In this document: positions 50,124 to 58,127 of the stretch, in pieces
Layout of the letters: the number at the start of each line of letters is the position of its first letter
Numbering within the stretch: the stretch's first letter is position 1
From: Oscillospiraceae bacterium
GTDB lineage: Bacteria > Bacillota > Clostridia > Oscillospirales > Ruminococcaceae
Direction of reading: 5' to 3'
Length of the DNA stretch: 59,389 bases
Assembly: GCA_900770285.1 (NCBI GenBank)
Contig: CAAGJO010000002.1
Coordinates: 1-59,389, forward strand
Made by a program: the position numbers and the translations under genes
The notes under the pieces: generated by a model
What the model was told of the DNA's origin: nothing
The model's input: the letters and a program-made list of their open reading frames with translations, nothing else
Databases searched by the model: none

Positions 50124-51506
50124 TCACATTGGTAGACCGCCGTTCATTCCTCCGCCTAAGCCTTTGAGGAGAGCAGCTTGTTTTCTTAATCCTTTTTTCT
50201 TACTGCCTTTGCCTGTGAGTCCAAGCTGTGACATCATTTTATTCATCTGTTCAAACTGTCTTAAAAGAGCATTGACATCCTGAACCTGAGTACCGCTTCC
50301 TGCAGCTATTCTTCTTTTTCTGTTTGGATTTATAATAGAAGGCTTTTCACGCTCTTTTTTAGTCATTGAATTAATCATGGCCTCAGTCTTTTTAAGCTGT
50401 TGTTCACCTTGTTCTATTTGTTCGTCGTTAATCTTTCCGCTTATCCCCGGAAGCATATTAATGATAGATCTCATTGATCCCATTTTATTGATCTGTTTCA
50501 TTTGGTCAAGCAGATCATTAAGGTCAAAGCCTTTTTCTCTTACCTTTTTGGCCAGCTTTTTTGCATCCTTTTCGTCAACAGTACTTGATGCTTTTTCGAT
50601 AAGAGTAAGCATATCACCCATTCCCAGAATTCTTGAAGCCATTCTTTCAGGATGGAAAGGTTCAAACTCGTCAAGTTTCTCACCGGTACCCACAAATTTA
50701 ATAGGTTTACCTGTAACTGAAAGTACTGAAAGTGCGGCACCGCCACGGGTATCAGAGTCAAGTTTTGTAAGTATTATACTGTCAATACCGAGGGATTCGT
50801 CAAAGCTTGATGCAACCTTAACTGCATCCTGACCTATCATAGCATCAACTACAAGCATTATTTCATTAGGTTCAGCAATTTTTTTCAGGTCTTTAAGCTC
50901 ATCCATAAGTTCTTCATCGATGTGAAGACGACCAGCTGTATCTATGATTACAAGGTCATTGCCATAATCTTTTGCATGCTTTAGTCCTTCTTTAACAATT
51001 TTTCTCGGATCAATTTGTCCCATTTCAAAAACAGGAACTTCAGCTTTTGCCCCAACAACTTTCAGCTGTTCAATAGCGGCTGGACGGTAAACGTCACCGG
51101 CAATAAGCAGTGGACGCATACCCTGGGCTTTAAAGTGCTTTGCAAGCTTTGCGGCATGGGTAGTTTTACCTGAGCCCTGCAAACCGCACATCATAACTAC
51201 GCAAGGCGGCTTATTAGGAAAATTGATTTTCTGGTTCCCGTTTCCCATGAGCTTTATAAGCTCTTCGTTAACTATTTTTATAACCTGCTGAGCAGGAGTA
51301 AGGCTGTTTAAAACTTCCTCACCTACAGCTCTTTCTGTAACATTATTTACGAAATCTTTAACGACTTTATAGCTTACATCAGCCTCGAGCAAAGCCATTT
51401 TGACTTCACGCATTGCTGCTTTTACGTCTGATTCTGTAAGTTTACCTCTTGATTTAAGCCGCTTAAACACGCCGTTTAGTTTTTCTGAAAGTCCTTCAAA
51501 TGCCAT
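50124..51506 (-). CDS. ffh: Signal recognition particle protein Ffh
   Basis: A 460-residue GTPase of the signal recognition particle that, with 4.5S/scRNA, brings nascent membrane and secreted proteins to FtsY. N domain (1-85), G domain with GLQGSGKTTHAAKLAKH, DTAGRLHIDEELMDEL and TKLDSDTRGGAA, and the Met-rich M domain (about 300-460) with NPNRKRRIAAGSGTQVQDVNALLRQFEQMNKMM and a GGGMNGGLPM end. SD AAAGGAGCC precedes the ATG, 25 bases after ylxM. Confidence 0.98.
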   Translation of the reverse strand: MAFEGLSEKLNGVFKRLKSRGKLTESDVKAAMREVKMALLEADVSYKVVKDFVNNVTERAVGEEVLNSLTPAQQVIKIVNEELIKLMGNGNQKINFPNKPPCVVMMCGLQGSGKTTHAAKLAKHFKAQGMRPLLIAGDVYRPAAIEQLKVVGAKAEVPVFEMGQIDPRKIVKEGLKHAKDYGNDLVIIDTAGRLHIDEELMDELKDLKKIAEPNEIMLVVDAMIGQDAVKVASSFDESLGIDSIILTKLDSDTRGGAALSVLSVTGKPIKFVGTGEKLDEFEPFHPERMASRILGMGDMLTLIEKASSTVDEKDAKKLAKKVREKGFDLNDLLDQMKQINKMGSMRSIINMLPGISGKINDEQIEQGEQQLKKTEAMINSMTKKEREKPSIINPNRKRRIAAGSGTQVQDVNALLRQFEQMNKMMSQLGLTGKGSKKKGLRKQAALLKGLGGGMNGGLPM

Positions 51507-51531
51507 ATGCGGCTCCTTTCTGAAACATTAT

Positions 51532-51924
51532 CTATAATTCATTATCTTCTATATCTTCAACCACTTGTAACTTGGAATCAATATTTTCAAGCAAAGTGAT
51601 AATTTTATCAGCTACATTTTTTGCAAAAGAAATTTTTTGACATTCTTTTAAAACATCAAGTGCCTGACCTTTAAATTCATGAAGCGTATCAAGATATTCC
51701 TTTTGCTGCTTGGCAATGCCAAGGGATTGTTCGTATCCTGCAAGAAGTTCTTCACCGCGTTTTATTGAATCGTGAACTCCCTGACGGGAAATATTATATT
51801 GCTCGGCAATTTCAGCCAGAGATAAATCTTCATTATAATACAAATCCAAAACATCAAACTGTTTATCGGTAAGCAGCCTGCCATAAATATCAAGCAAAAC
51901 TACATTTTCAAGATTTTTGCTCAT
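51532..51924 (-). CDS. ylxM: YlxM-family SRP-associated helix-turn-helix protein
   Basis: A 130-residue helix-turn-helix protein. LTDKQFDVLDLYYNEDLSLAEIAEQYNISRQGVHDSIKRGEELL is the sigma-70 region 4-like DNA-binding fold of YlxM, always encoded before ffh and reported to modulate the SRP. A coiled-coil-like tail follows. ATG 51924 is 6 bases after AAAGGTG; a GTG in that SD would add three residues. It is first in the operon, behind a consensus promoter and a leader hairpin. Confidence 0.92.
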   Translation of the reverse strand: MSKNLENVVLLDIYGRLLTDKQFDVLDLYYNEDLSLAEIAEQYNISRQGVHDSIKRGEELLAGYEQSLGIAKQQKEYLDTLHEFKGQALDVLKECQKISFAKNVADKIITLLENIDSKLQVVEDIEDNEL

Positions 51925-51945
51925 GCCAATCACCTTTAAGTAGAC

Positions 51946-51969
51946 TTGTAAAGCACTACAGCTTTACAA
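51946..51969. promoter_or_regulatory. Hairpin in the ylxM leader
   Basis: TTGTAAAGC (51946-51954) and GCTTTACAA (51961-51969) form a perfect 9-bp stem with a 6-base loop, between the ylxM -10 and its SD. It has no T run. It could be an RNA stabiliser or an operator; its TGTAAAGC/GCTTTACA words also form the palindrome before nadB. Confidence 0.5.
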
Positions 51970-51977
51970 CAATTAAT

Positions 51978-52006
51978 ATTATATATCAAGTTAAACAACT
52001 TGTCAA
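51978..52006 (-). promoter_or_regulatory. Consensus promoter of the ylxM-ffh-rpsP-khpA operon
   Basis: Minus-strand -35 TTGACA (52001-52006), 17-base spacer, -10 TATAAT (51978-51983), both perfect. The inverted repeat CAAGTT-AAAC-AACTTG (51987-52002) fills the spacer. Confidence 0.75.
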
Positions 52007-52089
52007 GTGTTTTTTTAGAAATTATTTAAGGTAAAAATTTGTCGCTTTTATGATGCTTTATTAATTCTATGTAAATTCAGTAATTAATA

Positions 52090-52118
52090 TTGACTTTTTT
52101 GTTGTTTTATGATATTAT
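52090..52118 (+). promoter_or_regulatory. Promoter of the secreted multidomain protein gene
   Basis: -35 TTGACT (52090-52095), 17-base spacer, -10 TATTAT (52113-52118), about 30 bases before the start codon. Confidence 0.6.
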
Positions 52119-52148
52119 TTTTTTAAAATATTTAAAGGGGATTTTTAT

Positions 52149-53507
52149 ATGTTTAGTAAAAAAATTATTGCCTGTGCATTGTCTTTAGTATTAGTCGGTG
52201 CAGCTGCTGCAGCTGATTTTTCTGCTTTTGGTACTGATTTTTCAGTATGTGCAGCTGCTTCCAGCAATTATGCAGGAATATATGATCTTAAGCTTGGTAC
52301 TAATACTATTGTTACCAGACCAAGTAATTCAACTGATGTTTTAAGATACAAGTTTAAACTAACAACATCAGGAACTTTGTCTGTTTCCACACTTAATTTG
52401 TATTCAACCAAGCTATATAATTCAAATGGAGTTGAACTTGGATATATTTATAGCAGCAGTAAAACTGATATGTATTTAAATGCCGGTTCTTATTATATTG
52501 ATACTAATGTTAGTTACAGCGGCAATGGTCAGATTCTTGCAAACTTTGTTCCGTCAAAAGAAACTTTTGTTGATTCCGGAGAAAGTATTACGACAAACAA
52601 TACTATAAAACTTCCATCTGCAAATAATAAATCTGTAACTGTCAATGGATTTGTTGCTACTGATTCCGGAGATAAAAGTGATTCATACAAGATTAATGTT
52701 TCAGAAAGAACAGGTATTGCAATTGTATTAAGTAAAACAGGAAATAGTTATCCTTCATTTAATCTTGAAGTATATAACAGCAAGAAATCCAAAGTGTTCC
52801 AGAACGACTATGCAACTGTTGGTGATAAGAATTATGTTAAGCTGAATAAGGGAACCTATTACATAAAAGTTACTAGTCTATATCCGACTTCATATCCCGG
52901 CAGCTATTCTTTAAAACTTACAAAGTATAATCCAAAAACAGCTCACGTATTAAAAGTAAACACTTCTAAAGTTAATAATAAGAGTGTGAGTGACTACAGC
53001 GGACGTGTTAAGTATTCTACAAATTACAGCTATGATACTGTTAAATTTGCTTCTTCAAACAAAAATATTTTCACAGTAAATAAATATGGTACTGTTGAGT
53101 TTAAGAATCCCGGAAAGGCTTACCTTACCGTAACGGCTGGTTCGTCTGCTAAATATGATGCTGTATCAAAGAAAGTTCCTATTATTGTTACTCCTAAAAA
53201 GATAAGCGGATTTAACAAGAAGATGATCAGCCATACTAAAAAAACTGTGACATCAAAAATTTATTGGAACAGAGACAAGTATGCCAGCGGTTATGTAGTT
53301 AAGTATTCTTCAAAAATCAAAAACGGCAAATTAGTCAGCCCTAAGACAATCAAGCTGAATTCTAATAAAAAGAATTATTTCTTGTTTAAAAATCAGAAAG
53401 CAGGAACAAAAACTTATTTTAATGTTCGTGCTTATAAAACAATTGATAAAAAGGTTTACTACGGACCAATCAGCAGCACAATGTACTATAAGGTATATTC
53501 AATTTAA
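52149..53507 (+). CDS. Secreted multidomain beta-rich protein of unknown function
   Basis: A 452-residue exported protein. Signal peptide MFSKKIIACALSLVLVGAAAAA with likely cleavage near residue 36 (VCAAAS). Two beta-sandwich modules resembling bacterial pre-peptidase C-terminal domains follow (about 45-130 and 150-260; both end in a Y-Y-I-x-V/T strand: AGSYYIDTNV, KGTYYIKVTS). Then a Big_2/Ig-like module (about 275-345: FASSNKNIFTVNKYGTV, GKAYLTVTAG) and a fibronectin-III-like C-terminal domain (about 350-452). It has no LPXTG, dockerin or catalytic motif. Very rich in Ser, Lys, Asn, Thr and Tyr. It probably binds cell wall, polysaccharide or partner cells (inference). A terminator follows. 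Confidence 0.8.
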   Translation: MFSKKIIACALSLVLVGAAAAADFSAFGTDFSVCAAASSNYAGIYDLKLGTNTIVTRPSNSTDVLRYKFKLTTSGTLSVSTLNLYSTKLYNSNGVELGYIYSSSKTDMYLNAGSYYIDTNVSYSGNGQILANFVPSKETFVDSGESITTNNTIKLPSANNKSVTVNGFVATDSGDKSDSYKINVSERTGIAIVLSKTGNSYPSFNLEVYNSKKSKVFQNDYATVGDKNYVKLNKGTYYIKVTSLYPTSYPGSYSLKLTKYNPKTAHVLKVNTSKVNNKSVSDYSGRVKYSTNYSYDTVKFASSNKNIFTVNKYGTVEFKNPGKAYLTVTAGSSAKYDAVSKKVPIIVTPKKISGFNKKMISHTKKTVTSKIYWNRDKYASGYVVKYSSKIKNGKLVSPKTIKLNSNKKNYFLFKNQKAGTKTYFNVRAYKTIDKKVYYGPISSTMYYKVYSI

Positions 53508-53530
53508 TAAGAATATTCGGGCTTTATTTG

Positions 53531-53568
53531 ATTCCGTTCTGTTTTACAGCAGGGCGGAATTTCTTTTT
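53531..53568 (+). terminator. Terminator of the secreted protein gene
   Basis: ATTCCGTTCTG (53531-53541) and CAGGGCGGAAT (53550-53560) pair with two G-U pairs, followed by TTCTTTTTT. Confidence 0.75.
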
Positions 53569-53598
53569 TGCTTTTTTTAATAATTTATATGAATTGAA

Positions 53599-53621
53599 TT
53601 GCTGATATATAATATCAGCAA
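53599..53621. promoter_or_regulatory. Perfect 23-bp palindrome upstream of pcrA
   Basis: TTGCTGATAT (53599-53608), ATA, ATATCAGCAA (53612-53621). Arms are perfect and there is no adjoining T run, so it looks like an operator rather than a terminator. It is about 155 bases upstream of the pcrA -10. Confidence 0.45.
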
Positions 53622-53817
53622 GCATTTTGTTTTTATTGACAGAAGAGATTAATTCTGATACAATTATTTAGAATTTTACGATTATTATATTTTGATTTAA
53701 GTATCAGAAAGTAATATTATTATTTAATTATCAAAAAAAATAAAGATAAGTCTATGCAATTTACTAAAAATGTGCTATAATTAAAAACAGCAATATTTGA
53801 TTAAAGCGAGGTCTGTT

Positions 53818-56184
53818 ATGAATAATCAATATAACATTTTAAAGAACAAAGCACTGGAAAAATATTTTGAAAATATGAATGATATGCAGCGTAAAGCAAT
53901 TTTTAAAATAAAAGGACCGATGCTTATTTTAGCAGGAGCAGGAAGCGGAAAGACTACTGTTCTTATAAACAGAATTGCCAATATGATTTACTTTGGTGAT
54001 GCATATAACAATCCAACGGGATATGGTGAATGCAGTGATGATGAACTTCAGTTTTTGCAGGACTATGCCGAAGGAAAAACTACCGATGCTTCTAAACTGG
54101 CAGACATTGTTGCATATAACTGTGTTAAACCATGGAGCATTCTGGCTATTACATTTACCAATAAAGCCGCTAATGAGCTTAAAGAAAGAATTTCAGATAT
54201 GCTTGGAGAAAACGGCAGCGGTATTACAGCGGCAACTTTTCATTCTTTATGCGTAAGAATTTTAAGAAGAGAAGCAGACAAAATTGGCTTCAGTTCATCT
54301 TTTAACATTTATGATACTGACGATTCAAAAAGATTGATCAAATCCATTTTGCAAAATTTAGAGATATCAGACAGAATGTTTCCTCCAAGAATGATTTTAT
54401 CGGAAATTTCAAAACAGAAAGAAAAGATGATTTCTCCTGAAGAATATTATGCAGATGCACAAGGCGATTACAAGTCAATGCAAATTGCAAAAATATATTC
54501 AAGCTATCAGCAAAGCTTAAAAGCTGCAAATGCTATGGATTTTGATGATATTCTTTGTCATACCGTTAAACTTTTTCAGGAAAACCCTGATGTCCTTGAT
54601 CATTATCAGAATTTATATAAATACATTCTTGTAGATGAGTATCAGGATACAAATATTGTACAGTTTAAACTTATTGCAATGCTTTCGGATAAATACAAGA
54701 ATCTATGTGTTGTTGGTGATGATGACCAAAGTATTTATAAATTCAGAGGTGCTACAATTGAGAATATTTTGTCTTTTGAAAAAACTTTCAATTGCAATCC
54801 TGACACAGATGTTATCCGTCTTGAGCAGAATTACCGTTCAACACAGAATATACTTACATGTGCCAACTGCCTTATAAAAAATAATAACAGCAGAAAGGGC
54901 AAGACTCTTTGGACGGATTCGGGAGACGGCGAAAAGGTTACTGTGTATAAATGCTCAAATGAAAAAACAGAAGCCGATTTTGTTGCTGATACTATTTTGG
55001 ATAATGTACAGAATGGTGATAAATTCGGTTCACATGCAGTGCTTTACCGTATGAATGCTCAGTCTAACCCTATTGAGCAGGCATTCATCAGAAAAGCTAT
55101 ACCTTATCGTATTTTCGGTGGTTTAAAGTTCTATGAGCGCAAGGAAATCAAGGATGTTTTAGCATATTTTTCTGTTATTAACAATCATTCCGACTGGCTA
55201 AGATTAAGCAGAATTATTAATGAGCCTAAGCGTGGCATCGGTGACGCAACAATAAATACGCTGGAACAGATTACTTCTGATTTAGGGGAAGATCCTATCA
55301 GCATTATGTCTAAATCAGCGGAACTTGTACCTATAGCAAAGCGTTCAAAACAGCTTGCATCACTTGCGGATATGTTTAACGAACTTAGTGAGCTGGCTGA
55401 TGAAGTATCACTTGAGGAACTTCTCGACTTAGTACTTGATAAAAGCGGATACGGGGAATATCTTAAAAATCAGGGTGAAGAAGGGGCTAATCGTCTTGAA
55501 AATATTAACGAACTTAAATCTACTATGGTTAACTATGAAGAAAATGCAGATGAACCTTCACTTACGGGATTTTTAGAGGAGATTTCCCTTTATACTGATT
55601 TGGACAATTTTAATGAAGACAGCGATTATGTTCCTATGATGACAGTACATTCAGCAAAAGGTCTTGAATTTCCTGATGTTTTTGTTGTGGGTATGGAGGA
55701 AAATCTGTTTCCGTCTGCCAAAAGTGCGGAATCGGAAGATGATATTGAAGAAGAACGTCGTCTTGCTTATGTAGCTATTACTCGTGCAAAGAAAAAGCTG
55801 TATCTGTCTTATGCGGCTGAACGCATGCTTTTCGGTAGAACAACTGCTAACAGGGTTTCAAGATTTATAAAGGAGCTGCCGAAAGAAAACATAGAAAAAC
55901 AGGAAGAAGAAGGAGCTTCAGGTATTCTATATAAAAACAGCAAAGGATTCGGCGAGGTTCATAGTATGAATTTGCAGTCTCAGATTGCAAAGAAGAAAAG
56001 CAGTCAACATCATGTTGAACAGCAGGAGTTTCATGTTGGGGACAGAGCAAGGCACAATATCTTCGGAGAAGGTACGATTCTTTCTGCAACCAAAATGGCG
56101 GGGGACACATTGTTGGAAATTGCTTTTGATAACAAGGGTACTAAAAAGATAATGGCTAACTTCACGAAAATAAAAAAGATTTAA
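53818..56184 (+). CDS. pcrA: ATP-dependent DNA helicase PcrA/UvrD
   Basis: A 788-residue superfamily-1 3'-5' helicase for nucleotide-excision repair, replication-fork upkeep and plasmid replication. Motifs: LAGAGSGKTTVL (Walker A), AITFTNKAANELKER, ATFHSLCVRILR, LVDEYQDTN, VVGDDDQSIYKFRGA, LEQNYRST, TVHSAKGLEFPDVFVVGMEENLFP and RRLAYVAITRAKKKL. About 45 residues (roughly 59-104, YFGDAYNNPTGYGEC...) are inserted between motifs I and Ia. The C-terminus has the UvrD/PcrA tudor-like domain (VGDRARHNIFGEGTILSATK) that contacts RNA polymerase. ATG 53818 follows CGAGGT; an earlier in-frame ATT/TTG region lies before the SD. Confidence 0.96.
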   Translation: MNNQYNILKNKALEKYFENMNDMQRKAIFKIKGPMLILAGAGSGKTTVLINRIANMIYFGDAYNNPTGYGECSDDELQFLQDYAEGKTTDASKLADIVAYNCVKPWSILAITFTNKAANELKERISDMLGENGSGITAATFHSLCVRILRREADKIGFSSSFNIYDTDDSKRLIKSILQNLEISDRMFPPRMILSEISKQKEKMISPEEYYADAQGDYKSMQIAKIYSSYQQSLKAANAMDFDDILCHTVKLFQENPDVLDHYQNLYKYILVDEYQDTNIVQFKLIAMLSDKYKNLCVVGDDDQSIYKFRGATIENILSFEKTFNCNPDTDVIRLEQNYRSTQNILTCANCLIKNNNSRKGKTLWTDSGDGEKVTVYKCSNEKTEADFVADTILDNVQNGDKFGSHAVLYRMNAQSNPIEQAFIRKAIPYRIFGGLKFYERKEIKDVLAYFSVINNHSDWLRLSRIINEPKRGIGDATINTLEQITSDLGEDPISIMSKSAELVPIAKRSKQLASLADMFNELSELADEVSLEELLDLVLDKSGYGEYLKNQGEEGANRLENINELKSTMVNYEENADEPSLTGFLEEISLYTDLDNFNEDSDYVPMMTVHSAKGLEFPDVFVVGMEENLFPSAKSAESEDDIEEERRLAYVAITRAKKKLYLSYAAERMLFGRTTANRVSRFIKELPKENIEKQEEEGASGILYKNSKGFGEVHSMNLQSQIAKKKSSQHHVEQQEFHVGDRARHNIFGEGTILSATKMAGDTLLEIAFDNKGTKKIMANFTKIKKI

Positions 56185-56190
56185 TAAATG

Positions 56191-56228
56191 AAAAAATAAT
56201 CTGTCTGATTTTTGACAGATTATTTTTT
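56191..56228 (+). terminator. Terminator of pcrA
   Basis: AAAAAATAATCTGTC / GACAGATTATTTTTT with an 8-base loop, a perfect 15-bp stem including the A and T tracts. Confidence 0.9.
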
Positions 56229-56275
56229 GAATATTATATGTCGAAATCCGTAGAAAAAGTTTGAGGCATTATATT

Positions 56276-57097
56276 ATGTTTAATAATAAACAATACAGAA
56301 ATATGAATACAATAAAGAAAGTTCTTCCTAGGATTATTCTGACTTTAGTCATATTAATTGCTGCTTTTATTGCCGTCATTTCTACAGTTCAGCTGGATAA
56401 AAGCAACAAAGAAACAAATTATATATTGTCATCAGGATTTTCGTCTATTGCGTCTACTTCCAAAACTTCTGCAAAGAAAAAAACGAAAATAACAGCAAAA
56501 AGTACAACTAAAAAAACTACGGGAACAAAAGCCAAGAAAATAACCACTTCCAAAACCACAGAATACATACGACATGTCAGCTATCCTATAGATATTAATC
56601 AAGCTGATTATGATGATTTAGTTCAAATAAAAGGAATCGGTCAGGTCATGGCAGATAAGATTCTGTCATACCGCAATTCTGTCGGCACTATTTCTAATAT
56701 TGATATGCTTTTGAATATTGACGGCATTGGTAATGCTACTTTGCAGAATCTTAAAAAATATCTTTATGTTGCAGATTATGATTATAAAGACATTGAAACC
56801 ACCGTACAATCAACAGAAACTACTATTGTTCTTTCATCAAATTCAAAGTCAGGAAAAATATCAAGTAATAGCAGCAGAAAATCTCTTGAACAAACTTCTC
56901 AAAGAAGAAAAGTTAACATTAATAATTCTGATGCTGAAGAAATTGCAGACGCACTGCTTATTGATAAGGATATGGCAGATGATATTATTGAACTTCGCAA
57001 TAAGATAGACTATTTTTCAGATTTCAGAGAATTGCTCTATATTAATGGAATGACGGAAGAACTGCTGTGTGAAATAAAAGATTATATTGAAATATAA
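56276..57097 (+). CDS. Membrane-anchored helix-hairpin-helix protein (ComEA-like, two modules)
   Basis: A 273-residue protein. One N-terminal transmembrane helix (about 17-38, LPRIILTLVILIAAFIAVIS), then a Lys/Thr/Ser-rich linker (about 55-95), then a ComEA-type double HhH domain (about 105-165: PIDINQADYDDLVQIKGIGQVMADKILSYR and LNIDGIGNATLQNLKKYL). A second Ser-rich linker leads to a C-terminal, more divergent HhH-like module (about 212-273: KVNINNSDAEEIADALLIDKDMADDIIELR). ComEA binds transforming DNA outside the membrane. A duplicate HhH region is unusual, and no comEC or comEB is adjacent. ATG 56276 is 9 bases after TTGAGG. Confidence 0.8.
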   Translation: MFNNKQYRNMNTIKKVLPRIILTLVILIAAFIAVISTVQLDKSNKETNYILSSGFSSIASTSKTSAKKKTKITAKSTTKKTTGTKAKKITTSKTTEYIRHVSYPIDINQADYDDLVQIKGIGQVMADKILSYRNSVGTISNIDMLLNIDGIGNATLQNLKKYLYVADYDYKDIETTVQSTETTIVLSSNSKSGKISSNSSRKSLEQTSQRRKVNINNSDAEEIADALLIDKDMADDIIELRNKIDYFSDFRELLYINGMTEELLCEIKDYIEI

Positions 57098-57149
57098 TTT
57101 TGAATATTTTCATTGTTTGCAGCAGAAAGACGGGTTTTGTCCTGATAAA

Positions 57150-57185
57150 AAGTCGGCAATCACTTATGATTACCGACTTGATTTT
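57150..57185. terminator. Bidirectional terminator between the HhH gene and the flavin reductase gene
   Basis: AAGTCGGCAATCA (57150-57162) and TGATTACCGACTT (57167-57179) pair with one internal mismatch. TGATTTTTT follows rightward and TTTTTATCAGG leftward. The last codons and stop of the flavin reductase gene lie within it. Confidence 0.7.
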
Positions 57186-57778
57186 TTATGATTCTTTTTA
57201 GATTTCTTTTTGCGTACTGAAAAACCGAAATATCCAAGTTTTTTACCCAATGAAAAGTATTCACCATGTGCATATGCTGCTAGTCCAGCTTTATCTAATG
57301 CAAGTCTGCCTTTACTGTCTATAAGCTCTTTGGCAACATCAAGGGCAACAATATCTGCTAAAAACATATGATGAGTACCTAAAGGAATAATTTCACGTAC
57401 TTTGCATTCAATATTTACAGGTGATTGAGCTAAAATCGGTGCAGAAACCTTTTGAGATTTTTCGGCAGTTAGCTGCATATCTTTGAATTTATCGGTATTT
57501 TTACCTGATTTAACACCGCAATAATCAGCTGCTTTAACAAGTTGTTCGGTAGTGAGATTAATAACAAATTCACCGCTTTGTTTAATTATGTTATATGAAT
57601 AGCGCTCCGGACGCAGAGATATATATGTAACAGGCGGCTGGGTATTAAGAATTCCGGTCCATGCTACAGTCAATACATTCGGATGTTCACATGTTCCGCA
57701 GGTTACCATAGTCGGCGGCAGGGGAGAGGTTATAACGCTGCCTTTCCAACATTCTTTTGTATATTTGGTATAGTTCAT
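57170..57778 (-). CDS. Flavin reductase-like domain protein
   Basis: A 202-residue FMN-binding split-barrel protein. KGSVITSPLPPTMVTCGT, NVLTVAWTGILNTQPPVTYISLRPERYSYNII, GEFVINLTTEQLVKAADYCGV and HHMFLADIVALDV match the flavoredoxin/flavin reductase family, which transfers electrons from reduced flavin. The C-terminal 20 residues are very basic (VRKKKSKKNHKKSSR), outside the usual domain. The physiological partner is unknown. It follows the 103-residue gene by 11 bases. Confidence 0.88.
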   Translation of the reverse strand: MNYTKYTKECWKGSVITSPLPPTMVTCGTCEHPNVLTVAWTGILNTQPPVTYISLRPERYSYNIIKQSGEFVINLTTEQLVKAADYCGVKSGKNTDKFKDMQLTAEKSQKVSAPILAQSPVNIECKVREIIPLGTHHMFLADIVALDVAKELIDSKGRLALDKAGLAAYAHGEYFSLGKKLGYFGFSVRKKKSKKNHKKSSR

Positions 57779-57789
57779 TTTTCCAATCC

Positions 57790-58101
57790 TTAATCGAGAA
57801 ATTCACCTTTTTCAATAGTCAAATTATTGAGCTTTTTATCACTTACTGTATCATTTTCTTCCTTTAGATGCTTATAATATTGCCTTGCGCTGCTTTTTTG
57901 CTGAAATGAATCAAGTAAAGCATAGTTATTGGCTGCCCGTAATATAAAAGGTTTATACTTTTCGGGATGATTTATCTTTTTCTTTTTATTAATCGTAAAT
58001 ACAGCACCGATTAATGATAGTGCGGCAGTAACTATGACCTTTTCCGGTTTAACGCTTGAATCAATGACTATTTTACCTAATCTGAATTTCTTTTCTTTCA
58101 A
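57790..58101 (-). CDS. Hypothetical 103-residue basic protein
   Basis: Not recognised. The start is TTG 58101, 7 bases after a strong GGAGGG. A basic N-terminus is followed by one hydrophobic stretch (VIVTAALSLIGAVFTI, about 23-38) that could be a membrane segment, then KKKKINHPEKYKPFI and a charged helical C-terminal half. It is in operon with the flavin reductase gene and has a good promoter (58128-58156). Family membership cannot be stated from sequence alone. Confidence 0.65.
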   Translation of the reverse strand: MKEKKFRLGKIVIDSSVKPEKVIVTAALSLIGAVFTINKKKKINHPEKYKPFILRAANNYALLDSFQQKSSARQYYKHLKEENDTVSDKKLNNLTIEKGEFLD

Positions 58102-58127
58102 AAGTCATCCCTCCAATACATTTATAC

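Larger units (their letters stand above)
53508..53817. other. Intergenic region before pcrA
   Basis: This 310-base stretch holds a terminator (53531-53568), a 23-bp palindrome (53599-53621) and then very AT-rich sequence. A possible pcrA promoter has -10 TATAAT at 53776-53781, with only a poor -35 (ATGCAA, 53754-53759). No small gene is evident. Confidence 0.6.
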
